Source: RYN-230 sp963718305
GTDB lineage: Bacteria > Actinomycetota > Actinomycetes > Streptosporangiales > Streptosporangiaceae
Assembly (NCBI GenBank): GCA_963718305.1
Contig: CAVQZG010000005.1
Location: forward strand, 310,001 to 374,000
Length of the DNA stretch: 64,000 bases
Direction: 5' to 3'
Every line of letters starts with the position of its first letter. Positions within the stretch are counted from its first letter, which is position 1. The notes beneath the pieces were generated by a model. That model was not told where the DNA came from. It saw nothing but the letters and a program-made list of their open reading frames with translations, and did no database searches. The position numbers and the translations under genes were made by a program. Positions 42,001-49,607 of this stretch are shown here, piece by piece.

Positions 42001-43251
42001 CTAGGGCGCCACCGCAGGTTTGGGCAGGCCATCGGGCGCTCCCACTGGGGGAACGTGGGCGCCGCCTGCTCCCTTTTCGATGTACGGCAGCCGCGCGGTT
42101 ACCTGGAAGCCACCGCCCGGTGCCGGTCCTGTCTCAGCATGACCGCCACACGCCGCGACCCGTTCCTGGATCCCGATCAGGCCGTGCCCGCCCGCCTGCG
42201 GGGCCGCCGCGCCGTCCGGTCCGCGCCCATCGTCGGTCACGGTGATCAACAGGCTTGCATCCTTCCAGTCGAGCCGCACGGTCGCCGAGTCGGCGCCTGC
42301 GTGTTTCACCGTGTTCGTCAAGGCCTCCTGCACTATGCGGTAGGCGGCCACCTCGGCATCGGCTGGCAGGAGGTGGGGCTCGCCCCCGGTCCGCAGATCC
42401 ACCCGAAGGCTTGTACTGTCCATCTGGGCCACCAGCGCGGGGACCGCAGCCACGGTCGGCGGCGGCGCACGAACCCCTGTGTCCTGTTCCTCCTTCAAGA
42501 CGCCCAGCATGCGCCGCAACTGGGCCATCGCGTCCCGGCCCGCCTCGGCGATCGCGTCGAACGCCCGCTCAGCCCGGTCCGGATCGGTTCTGAGGATCAC
42601 CGGCGCCGCCTCCGCCTGCACGACCATGATGCTGACCGCGTGAGCGAGGACGTCATGCATGTCCCTGGCTATCCGGGCCCGCTCCTCGGCCGCTGCCCGC
42701 GCCACGTCGGCCGTCCGCCCGCGCGCCAACTGCTCTGCCCGTTCCTCCAGTGCCTCCGCGCGTTCCCGGCTGATCCGCGCCAGTGCCCCGAGCAGGTAGG
42801 CGCTCAGCGGCAGCAGAAGGTCAAGCAGGAAATCGGCCGCACCGTAATGCTTCACCAGCAGCGCCCCGGGTCCAAGGATGAGAACGAGGCCCCCAAGGAA
42901 GCTCCATCGCTGCCAGCGCCGCCCCAGATCAGCCACCGTGTAAGTAGCGAGCAGCGCACCATACGGCAGGTTCTGGCCAGGCCGGTTGTACACCGAGACC
43001 AGGAGTGAGAAGACGGCAACGGTGACCGCTACAGCAAAGGGCGCCCGCCGCCGCCAGATCAGCGGCAGCACCGTACCCGCGTTCAGCAGTACGCCCAGCG
43101 GAGTCGCGCCACCGGGCGACGCGTTCGCGAACTGGACCGACATGGGCACCGCGACCGCAGCTGCCAAGGCGCTATCCACGGCGTAGGTGTTGGCCGAACG
43201 GAGGCGGGCCGTGACGGCCGCCCACCAGTGGCGAGGCTGCTGGCCAGGCAT
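42001..43251 (-). CDS. NarL-family sensor histidine kinase
   Basis: The protein has 416 residues. Four to five membrane helices fill the first 165 residues without a large extracellular domain, so it may sense a signal within the membrane. A short coiled-coil (ISRERAEALEERAEQLARG) precedes the HisKA_3 dimerisation helix EERARIARDMHDVLAHAVSIM, with His in the conserved RDMHD motif. The ATPase domain shows EALTNTVKHAG (N box) and DDGRGPDG and GGHGLIGIQERV (G boxes). Its regulator gene follows by eight bases, and the ABC exporter lies downstream, which suggests that it senses the exporter's substrate. Confidence 0.92.
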   Translation of the reverse strand: MPGQQPRHWWAAVTARLRSANTYAVDSALAAAVAVPMSVQFANASPGGATPLGVLLNAGTVLPLIWRRRAPFAVAVTVAVFSLLVSVYNRPGQNLPYGALLATYTVADLGRRWQRWSFLGGLVLILGPGALLVKHYGAADFLLDLLLPLSAYLLGALARISRERAEALEERAEQLARGRTADVARAAAEERARIARDMHDVLAHAVSIMVVQAEAAPVILRTDPDRAERAFDAIAEAGRDAMAQLRRMLGVLKEEQDTGVRAPPPTVAAVPALVAQMDSTSLRVDLRTGGEPHLLPADAEVAAYRIVQEALTNTVKHAGADSATVRLDWKDASLLITVTDDGRGPDGAAAPQAGGHGLIGIQERVAACGGHAETGPAPGGGFQVTARLPYIEKGAGGAHVPPVGAPDGLPKPAVAP

Positions 43252-43454
43252 GAGTGCATTATCCCGCCCACGAAGCTCGCACGCATCGCCCGCATGAGGG
43301 AGGCAGGCCGGCGAGTTCCCTCACACGAGTGAGCCGCGGGACCGTTGGCGGTCCGAGGGGGAACCAGCGAGCTGAGCTCCGACCGCGCCGCCGTCCGCGG
43401 TGAGGGCGGGAAAACCGATGGACACCGCCGGGCGCGGGCCCTCAGGATCACCTC

Positions 43455-43838
43455 ATGCAGCTGCGTATCCAGTGCCTGTGCGTCGATACGGCCGATCCGG
43501 CCGGGCTGGCGTCTTTCTGGCAGTCGGCGCTGGGCTGGCGCCGTACGTTCGAGCAGGACGACTCGGTAGTGCTGGAGCCGCCGGAGGGCAGCGCGGAAGA
43601 TGGCGTCGCTCCGGACTTGCTGTTCTTGCGGGTCCCGGAGGGAAAGGCGGGCAAGAACCGTCTCCATCTCGACCTCCGGCCCCAGGATCAGGCCGCAGAG
43701 GTCGCGCGGCTGGAAGGGCTCGGCGCGAGCCGGGCGGACGTCGGGCAGGGCGCGGACGTCAGCTGGGTCGTGATGGCCGATCCGGACGGCAACGAGTTCT
43801 GCATACTCAAGCCGCTGGCGCAGGCTCAGCCTGGCTGA
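43455..43838 (+). CDS. VOC-family (glyoxalase/bleomycin resistance-like) protein
   Basis: The protein has 127 residues. It begins MQLRIQCLCVDTADPAGLASFWQSALGWR, the standard first half of a glyoxalase-like domain. It continues with KNRLHLDLRPQDQAAEVARLEGLGA and ends ADPDGNEFCIL. The metal-site positions are partly kept: the His in RLHLDL and a Glu in GNEFCIL. This subgroup (Glyoxalase_6) is mostly uncharacterised. It is a single gene, convergent with the GrpB-like gene. Confidence 0.84.
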   Translation: MQLRIQCLCVDTADPAGLASFWQSALGWRRTFEQDDSVVLEPPEGSAEDGVAPDLLFLRVPEGKAGKNRLHLDLRPQDQAAEVARLEGLGASRADVGQGADVSWVVMADPDGNEFCILKPLAQAQPG

Positions 43839-43848
43839 GAACGACGTC

Positions 43849-44448
43849 TCAGGTGCCCGCGTTCGCCCGGTCCATGATCTCCTGGATCACTGCGCTCTTC
43901 GCGTCGGCGTAGTGCTGCACGTGCCGCCATTCGCGCTGCGCCAGTTCGCGTTTGGCGCGCAGGTACAGGTCCCGATCGCTGCCGGTGACCCGCAGCCAGT
44001 CGCGGAAACGCAGCATCCGGTCGATCTCGTCGGCGCCCGTGCTGAAGACGTGCAGGTTGATGTCGGTATCCGGGCCCTTGAACAGGCGGTGCTCGAACCA
44101 TCCGGGCTCGCGGATCCGCAGCCGGTACCCGGCCCCTTCCAGAGCGGGCAGATACGACGCCTCGTCGGCCGAGTCCGGCACGACCAGCAGGATGTCGATG
44201 ACTGGCTTGGCGGCGAGCCCAGGCACCGAGGTCGAGCCGACGTGCTCGACGCGCAGGGCCGTCTCGCCCAGGGCGGCCTGGATCCGGCGGGCCTCGAGAG
44301 CGAACAGCCCGGGCCAGCCGGGGTGGTACTCGGCGAGGCTGATCGGAGCGTTATGCGGCTCCAGTTCACCGACGAACACTTCCCCGAGCTCGCCGTCGCT
44401 TCTCAGGCCGGGACCAGTATCGCCCGGCTCGCCTGGCGTCAAAGACAT
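43849..44448 (-). CDS. GrpB/UPF0157-family protein
   Basis: The protein has 199 residues. After about 35 variable residues the GrpB core is complete: SLAEYHPGWPGLFALEARRIQAALG, then VEHVGSTSVPGLAAKPVIDILLVV, a nucleotidyltransferase-like GSTSVPGL-KPxID motif, and LHVFSTGADEIDRMLRFRDWLR. The fold is related to nucleotidyltransferases, and the reaction is not established for most members. Its start is divergent from the 2H-type gene at 44483, with 34 bases between them. Confidence 0.88.
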   Translation of the reverse strand: MSLTPGEPGDTGPGLRSDGELGEVFVGELEPHNAPISLAEYHPGWPGLFALEARRIQAALGETALRVEHVGSTSVPGLAAKPVIDILLVVPDSADEASYLPALEGAGYRLRIREPGWFEHRLFKGPDTDINLHVFSTGADEIDRMLRFRDWLRVTGSDRDLYLRAKRELAQREWRHVQHYADAKSAVIQEIMDRANAGT

Positions 44449-44482
44449 GCTGCGCCCTCCGTCCGGTAGGGGAGATGAGCGA

Positions 44483-45031
44483 ATGACTGGTCAGCAGGAA
44501 CCGCGCCCGAGCGAAAGCTGCCTCCTGGTTCCGGTGCCTGAGGCCGAGCCGGCGGTAGGCCGGCTCCGCAGCCGACTGGACCGGGCTGCAGCCTGGGGTG
44601 TCCCAGCCCATGTCACGATCCTTTACCCATTCGTCCTACCGGACGCGATTACCAGCGAGATGATCGAGCTCGCGGCGGCGGCCATCGCGTCGGTGTCCGC
44701 CTTCGTGTGCACGTTTGCCCGGACGAGCTGGTTCGGAGAGGACGTGCTGTGGCTGGCACCCGAGCCCGACCAGCCCTTCCGGGCGCTGACCACGGCCCTG
44801 CATGCGGCGTTTCCCCAGTGCCCGCCCTTCGGCGGGATCTATCCGGACGTGGTGCCGCACCTGACCATCGGTGACCGGCCGCCAGGTGGTCTGGCCGTGC
44901 TCGAAGCAGCCGAGGCTGACGTGTGGCCGGTCTTGCCGGTGCACACTTTCGTCAGCCGTGCCTGGCTCATGACGGGCACCCAGGCTGCGGCCAGCTGGCG
45001 GGTGGCCGCGGAGCTTCCACTCGGCGGATGA
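44483..45031 (+). CDS. 2H phosphoesterase (2'-5' RNA ligase-like) protein
   Basis: The ATG at 44483 is preceded by GGGGAG. The protein has 182 residues. Two HxT motifs define the 2H superfamily: HVTILYPF (residues about 42-49) and HLTIGD (residues about 128-133). The spacing and the ALTTALHAAFP tract fit the bacterial LigT-like family, which acts on 2'-5' or cyclic phosphate RNA ends in vitro. The physiological substrate is unknown. It is not obviously linked to its neighbours. Confidence 0.84.
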   Translation: MTGQQEPRPSESCLLVPVPEAEPAVGRLRSRLDRAAAWGVPAHVTILYPFVLPDAITSEMIELAAAAIASVSAFVCTFARTSWFGEDVLWLAPEPDQPFRALTTALHAAFPQCPPFGGIYPDVVPHLTIGDRPPGGLAVLEAAEADVWPVLPVHTFVSRAWLMTGTQAAASWRVAAELPLGG

Positions 45032-45135
45032 CGAGGCGTTACGGCCAGCTTGACCTGCGAGGTAATTGCGGGCCTGTCCGGGGCCGCCCATCGTGGTAGC
45101 GGTATCAAGTCCTCGGAACAGACTGTGGAGAGACC

Positions 45136-45465
45136 ATGCCTGCTTATGCCGTGGCTCACATGCGCCAGGTCGCGATGGGCCAGCCGATCGTGGAGTACCT
45201 GGAACGGATCGACGCCACGCTGGCCCCGTTCGGTGGCCGGTTCATCGTGCACGGCGGCGACGTCGAGGTCCTGGAAGGCAGCTGGCCTGGCGCGCTGATC
45301 GTCATCGAGTTCCCCGACCGCGGCCAGGTGCGGGCCTGGTACGACTCGGAGGCCTACCGGGAGATCGTGGCCCTGCGCACGGGCAACTCCCAGAGTGACG
45401 TCATCGTGGCCGAGGGAGTCGGTGATGGGCACCGGGCCACGGATGTACTCACCGCCAGCAGCTAG
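45136..45465 (+). CDS. DUF1330-family protein
   Basis: The protein has 109 residues. The pattern MPAYAVAHMRQVAMGQPIVEYLERIDATLAPFGGRFIVHGGDVEVLEGSWPGALIVIEFPDRGQVRAWYDSEAYREI is the complete DUF1330 ferredoxin-like fold. Function of the family is unknown. It stands 111 bases upstream of the isochorismatase-type gene and may be co-transcribed with it. Confidence 0.87.
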   Translation: MPAYAVAHMRQVAMGQPIVEYLERIDATLAPFGGRFIVHGGDVEVLEGSWPGALIVIEFPDRGQVRAWYDSEAYREIVALRTGNSQSDVIVAEGVGDGHRATDVLTASS

Positions 45466-45576
45466 CCAGGGACCCGCCCGTCGTGCCGTCACCGCTGAGC
45501 AGGTGGCGTAGGGAGAGTGTCGGAGGGAAGGCATAGCGTGGTCGGGACCACGGATCCGCACGTGACGGGAGGCACC

Positions 45577-46143
45577 ATGACCACGCTGCAGAACCGGCCC
45601 AACACCGCTCTGCTCGTTATCGACGTGCAGAACGGCGTCGTGGGGGAGGCGCACGACCGGGACAACGTCGTCGCGAACATCGCCACCCTGATCGACAAGG
45701 CACGCGCCGCCGGCGTCGACGTCGTCTGGATCCAGCACAACAGCGACGAGCTGGTCCGGGGCAGTGAGAGCTGGCAGTTCGTGCCCGAACTGGTGCGGCG
45801 CGAATCCGAGGCGCTGGTCCAGAAGGCGTACGGCGACGCCTTCGAGGAGACCGACCTGGAGCCGGTGCTGGCCGAGCGGGGCATCGGCGCGCTCCTCATC
45901 TCGGGCGCGCAGACCGACGAGTGCATCCGCTCGACGCTCCACGGCGCGATCGCCCGCGGCTACGACGCGACGCTGGTGGGCGACGCCCACACGACGGAGG
46001 ACCTGACGTCGTTCGGGGCCCCGCCGCCCGACAAAGTCATCGCTCACACGAACCTGTACTGGCAGTACCACCGGGCTCCCGGCCGGACCGCAGGCACGGT
46101 CAGCACCGCCGACGTCGACTTCGCGGTGAAATCGCGCACCTGA
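45577..46143 (+). CDS. isochorismatase-family cysteine hydrolase
   Basis: The ATG at 45577 follows GGGAGG with 6 bases spacing, giving 188 residues; an earlier in-frame start at 45517 is unlikely. The catalytic triad is visible: Asp in LLVIDVQNG, Lys in VQKAYGDAFEETDL and Cys in LISGAQTDECIRST. Members hydrolyse isochorismate, nicotinamide, N-carbamoyl compounds or other amides. The substrate cannot be told from sequence, but the lack of isochorismate or siderophore genes nearby favours an amide. Confidence 0.89.
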   Translation: MTTLQNRPNTALLVIDVQNGVVGEAHDRDNVVANIATLIDKARAAGVDVVWIQHNSDELVRGSESWQFVPELVRRESEALVQKAYGDAFEETDLEPVLAERGIGALLISGAQTDECIRSTLHGAIARGYDATLVGDAHTTEDLTSFGAPPPDKVIAHTNLYWQYHRAPGRTAGTVSTADVDFAVKSRT

Positions 46144-46168
46144 GGCCAGGCCGCCCTGCGGCGTCTGC

Positions 46169-46615
46169 TCACGCGCCAGCTTGGGGGCGTTTCGCGGGCC
46201 ATGCCGACAGGATCGATGCGCTGGCCAGTGCCAGGCACAACGGGGAGTACACCCGGCGATCGAGCCGAGAGAACGTCTCCGACAGCGACGCAGGCGACAC
46301 TAGCCGGGTCTGGCCAGCCACCCCTAGCGCACCCCGCCCGGCGAGCACGCCGGCGGCCCCGGCGACGCCAAGCCGGCGCAGCACTGGCCGTCCGCGCGGC
46401 CAGCCCGCGACCAGTGCTCCGGCCGCCGCCAGGGCGCCGCTCACCGCGAAGCAGGCGGCTGGGCCGGGTACCTCGGCGGTCCCGACCACCGCATCGGCCA
46501 GCTCACCCCGGCCGGGGAACGGCCAGGCGGAACCAGCGCCCCAGGCGGCATGCAGCCCAGCTAGAGCGAACAGCACGCCGCTGGCGGTAACCGCGCTGAC
46601 TTGTCGGGCGACCAC
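46169..46615 (-). CDS. DUF3995-type small membrane protein
   Basis: The protein has 148 residues with four hydrophobic segments. The family-like start VLFALAGLHAAWGAGSAWPFPGRGELADAVVG has the HxxWAxGSxWP pattern of DUF3995, and a later GALGVAGQTRLVSP matches the region before the last helix. Function is unknown. It converges on the isochorismatase gene and is divergent from the methyltransferase gene. Confidence 0.74.
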   Translation of the reverse strand: MVARQVSAVTASGVLFALAGLHAAWGAGSAWPFPGRGELADAVVGTAEVPGPAACFAVSGALAAAGALVAGWPRGRPVLRRLGVAGAAGVLAGRGALGVAGQTRLVSPASLSETFSRLDRRVYSPLCLALASASILSAWPAKRPQAGA

Positions 46616-46699
46616 TCCCCGACAGTACCCGCGTCAGCGCGCCTGTCCTGAGCCGCCCGGAGCCCGCCAGTCGCCCGGATTCGCCGCGATAATGGGCGG

Positions 46700-47458
46700 G
46701 TGGGAAGCTCTCGGCCAGCGCTAGCGCAGTACTTCGATGACTGGTACGCCGGGATGCCGGGGTCGCCGGTCAAGGATGAGATCCAGCAGCGGCATCTGGG
46801 CTTGCCCGCGTATCTGCTGTCCACCAGCCTGCTGACCTGGGCGGGGATCGCCGAGGTCACCGAGGCTCTTCGCTTGTCTCCCGGCGGTACCTTGCTGGAC
46901 CTGGCGTGCGGCCGCGGTGGCTACGGCCTGGAGATCGCCGCCCGCACCGGGGCCCGGCTGGTGGGGGCGGATTTCTCCGCCGAGGCGGTGCGCCAGGCCC
47001 GCCAGCAGGCGGGGCGGCTGGACCGCACGGCCAGTTTCGCCGTCGCTGACCTGGCCGCGACGGGGCTGGGCCCGGGCGTGGCCGACGCGGTGCTGTGCGT
47101 GGATGCCATCCAGTTCGCCCCGGAGCCCGATGCCGCCTACCGCGAACTGCGCCGCGTCCTGGTCCCCGGCGGGCGCGTGGTCCTGACCTGCTGGGAACCC
47201 CTGGATCCCGGCGATGATCGGCTGCCCGCCCGGCTGCGCCGGGTCAGCCTCGGCCGCGGCCTGGCTGCGGCCGGCTTCAGCGGTATCGAGGTCACTGAGC
47301 GCCCCAGCTGGCGCGCCGCCGAGCGGTCGATGTGGGAGGAGGCCGCCGCCCTGGACCCCGGTGATGACCCCGCACTGCAGTCCTTTCACGCCGAAGGCGT
47401 CCGTTCTGTGGAGGCCTTCTCCCTGCTCCGCCGGGTCATGGCCACCGCCTCCGCCTGA
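46700..47458 (+). CDS. class I SAM-dependent methyltransferase
   Basis: A GTG at 46700 gives 252 residues. Motif I is LLDLACGRGGYGLEIAARTGARLVGADFS, then AVADLAATGLGPGVADAVLCVDAIQFAPEPDAAYRELRRVLVPGGRVVLTCWEP covers motifs II and III. The family methylates small molecules; the acceptor is unknown. A truncated helix-turn-helix remnant follows in the downstream gap. Confidence 0.87.
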   Translation: MGSSRPALAQYFDDWYAGMPGSPVKDEIQQRHLGLPAYLLSTSLLTWAGIAEVTEALRLSPGGTLLDLACGRGGYGLEIAARTGARLVGADFSAEAVRQARQQAGRLDRTASFAVADLAATGLGPGVADAVLCVDAIQFAPEPDAAYRELRRVLVPGGRVVLTCWEPLDPGDDRLPARLRRVSLGRGLAAAGFSGIEVTERPSWRAAERSMWEEAAALDPGDDPALQSFHAEGVRSVEAFSLLRRVMATASA

Positions 47459-47483
47459 GCCGTCCCCGACGGCGCGGGCGCTT

Positions 47484-47603
47484 GGCCTTTCGTGGCCGCA
47501 GATCTCGGGGGCCATGGGGCTGGGATCGGCGCAGGCGGCGCAGCAGCGGTTCGGCCGGGTGACGGGCCGCGCTGGCCACCCCGGGCTGTTCTGTCGTGCC
47601 TAG
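47484..47603 (+). pseudogene. remnant of a helix-turn-helix protein C-terminus
   Basis: In this 184-base gap one frame reads ARALGLSWPQISGAMGLGSAQAAQQRFGRVTGR and stops at 47603. The pattern GLSWPQI-AMGLGS-QAAQQRF matches the C-terminal helix-turn-helix found in many small actinomycete DNA-binding proteins. No start codon with a ribosome-binding site precedes it, and the upstream part is absent. It is therefore most likely a leftover fragment. It could also be chance translation. Confidence 0.35.
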
Positions 47604-47642
47604 GCTGTACCGTGCGGGTGCCACGATGCGGGAGGGATCTTG

Positions 47643-48035
47643 ATGGCGGACGCTGAGGACGTGCGGCGCCTGGCGCTGGGCCTGCCGCACGTGGAGGAGA
47701 TCGACAGCGACGGCTTCGACTTCCGGGTGGCCGGCAAGGGCTTCGTCTGGTCGTATCCCGAGCGCAGGCCCGGCAAGCCGAGGGTGATCAGGACCGACAT
47801 CGCGGTGCTGTTCGTCGGCGACGAGGCCGAGAAGCAGGCGCTCCTGCTCGGCGAGCCTGAGGTCTTCTTCACCACGTCCTCCTACGACGGCTGGCCGCTG
47901 GTGATGCTGCGGCTCGCCGAGGTGGACGCCGGGCGCCTCGCCGAGCTCGTGACCGATGCGTGGCGCATGCGGGCCCCGGACGCGCTGGCCGGCGACCTCG
48001 ACGAGGCTGGCGGCCGGCGAACCCTGGACATGTGA
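47643..48035 (+). CDS. MmcQ/YjbR-family protein
   Basis: The ATG at 47643 follows GGAGGG with 7 bases spacing. The protein has 130 residues. It begins ADAEDVRRLALGLPHVEE and continues through FDFRVAGKGFVWSYPE, IAVLFVGDEAEKQALLLGEPEVFFTTSSYDGWPLVMLRLAEVD to LVTDAWRMRAP, the full CyaY-like DNA-binding fold of this family. Biological function is unknown. It converges on the TMEM175-like gene. Confidence 0.87.
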   Translation: MADAEDVRRLALGLPHVEEIDSDGFDFRVAGKGFVWSYPERRPGKPRVIRTDIAVLFVGDEAEKQALLLGEPEVFFTTSSYDGWPLVMLRLAEVDAGRLAELVTDAWRMRAPDALAGDLDEAGGRRTLDM

Positions 48036-48047
48036 ACCCGCCCCCGC

Positions 48048-48725
48048 TTACGACCGGGTTGACCGGTTCCGCCGCCGGCGGCGGAACGGGTCGAGCCGGG
48101 TCCAGCGGCGGAACGGGATGACGTAGTACAGGGCGATGGCCAGGTACCCGGCCACGGCGATGATCGGGATGAACAGCCCGAGGACGATGAGGAGAACATA
48201 GCCGCCCAGGCCGGGGGTGAGGCGCTGGGTCAGCAGCTCGACCTCCTCGTCCCCGGCGTCCGGCCGGACCAGGCGGGCGTGCACCGCATAGCGCCAGAGC
48301 ACCCACAGCAGCGTCGAGGCCACCAGGAGGCTGACCCCGTAGATCGTGGCCGCGACCCGTTCAGGCCGGTTCTCGCCGAGGTAGTCCGCGAACAGCCGGG
48401 TGGGGAACGGAAGGAACGCCACCACGAGCAGCAGCAGGAGGTTCAGCCGGACGAATGCGGCGTCAGCGCGATCCAGGTACTCAGTGATCGCGTTGTGACC
48501 GAGCCACAAGGCCCCGATGGTCGAGAAGCTGACCGCATAGGCCAGATACGACGGCCACTGGTGGGTCACCGCGCCCAGCAGGTCCTTGCTCGCGTGGGCA
48601 GGGACCGCGATGTCGAGGACCAGCAGCGTGATGGCGATCGCGAAGACCCCGTCGCTGAGCGCCTCCAGCCGTCCGGTCGCGAGCCCGCGCTGTGGCGGCT
48701 GGGCCGGCGGTTCCCCGGTGGTCAT
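48048..48725 (-). CDS. TMEM175-family potassium channel-like protein
   Basis: The protein has 225 residues. It has the family signature RLEALSDGVFAIAITLLVLDI in helix 1 (an FSDG-like motif, here LSDG), followed by five further helices (residues about 55-200). Bacterial TMEM175 proteins are six-helix tetrameric potassium channels whose filter is formed by helix 1 residues, here Ile/Leu positions in FAIAITLL. A C-terminal Arg-rich tail (RRWTRLDPFRRRRRNR) is cytoplasmic. Regulation and role in this organism are unknown. Confidence 0.9.
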   Translation of the reverse strand: MTTGEPPAQPPQRGLATGRLEALSDGVFAIAITLLVLDIAVPAHASKDLLGAVTHQWPSYLAYAVSFSTIGALWLGHNAITEYLDRADAAFVRLNLLLLLVVAFLPFPTRLFADYLGENRPERVAATIYGVSLLVASTLLWVLWRYAVHARLVRPDAGDEEVELLTQRLTPGLGGYVLLIVLGLFIPIIAVAGYLAIALYYVIPFRRWTRLDPFRRRRRNRSTRS

Positions 48726-48863
48726 CGCCCGACTGTAGCGCCAGGCCCGGCGGGAGGCCGGGCCCTGGCTCGTGGACGGTGACCCCCGGGAAAGTCTTCA
48801 TGAATCACAAGTGCTCACGCTCCAGCACGGGACGGCGGGCTCTTGATCTCTTACGCTTAACCC

Positions 48864-49607
48864 GTGCTGGGTCTCCCGGATGGTATCCGCGGCTGTCTCT
48901 TCGACCTCGACGGTGTGCTCACCCAGACCGCCAAGGTTCACGACGCCGCGTGGAAGCAGATGTTCGACGAATTCCTGCGCGAGCGGGCTAGCCAGGCCGG
49001 GCAGCCGTTCACGCCCTTCGACCCGGTCAAGGACTACGACGAGTACGTGGACGGGAAGCCGCGGGCCGACGGTACCCGGTCGTTCCTGGCCTCCCGGGGC
49101 ATCGAGCTGCCCGAAGGCGACCCGGATGATCCCCCTGACGCCCCGACCGTCAACGGCCTGGGCAACCGGAAGAACGTGCTCCTGCTGGAGATGATCCGCA
49201 CCCAGGGAGTCGAGGCGTACGAGGGCTCGGTCCGCTACGTCCAGGCCGCCCGCGATGCGGGGCTGCGCCGTGCCGTCGTGTCGTCCAGCGCCAACTGCGA
49301 GGACGTCCTGGTCGCCGCGGGCATCGACGACCTGTTCGAGGCCCGGATCGACGGCGTCGTCGCGCGGCGTGACCACCTGCACGGAAAGCCTGCCCCGGAC
49401 ACCTTCCTGGCCGGGGCCAAGGCCCTGGGCCTGGCGCCCGCGGAGGCGGCGGTGTTCGAGGATGCCCTGGCCGGCGTGGAGGCAGGCCGGGCGGGCCATT
49501 TCGGCTATGTGGTGGGGGTGGACCGGGTGGGGCAGGCAGCGGCGCTCAAGGCCCATGGCGGGGACATCGTCGTCGAGGATCTCGCTGAGCTCCTGGACCG
49601 CCGGTGA
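48864..49607 (+). CDS. HAD-superfamily phosphatase/beta-phosphoglucomutase-like protein
   Basis: The protein has 247 residues. HAD motif I is CLFDLDGVLTQTAKVH with nucleophile Asp and acid-base Asp, motif II is VVSSSANC, motif III includes HGKPAPDTFLAGAKALG and motif IV is VFEDALAGVEAGRAG. These match the beta-phosphoglucomutase class. Its stop overlaps the start of the GH65 gene (GTGA). In such pairs the phosphorylase makes beta-glucose-1-phosphate from a disaccharide and the mutase converts it to glucose-6-phosphate. That pathway fits, although a trehalose-phosphate phosphatase role was not excluded. Confidence 0.9.
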   Translation: MLGLPDGIRGCLFDLDGVLTQTAKVHDAAWKQMFDEFLRERASQAGQPFTPFDPVKDYDEYVDGKPRADGTRSFLASRGIELPEGDPDDPPDAPTVNGLGNRKNVLLLEMIRTQGVEAYEGSVRYVQAARDAGLRRAVVSSSANCEDVLVAAGIDDLFEARIDGVVARRDHLHGKPAPDTFLAGAKALGLAPAEAAVFEDALAGVEAGRAGHFGYVVGVDRVGQAAALKAHGGDIVVEDLAELLDRR

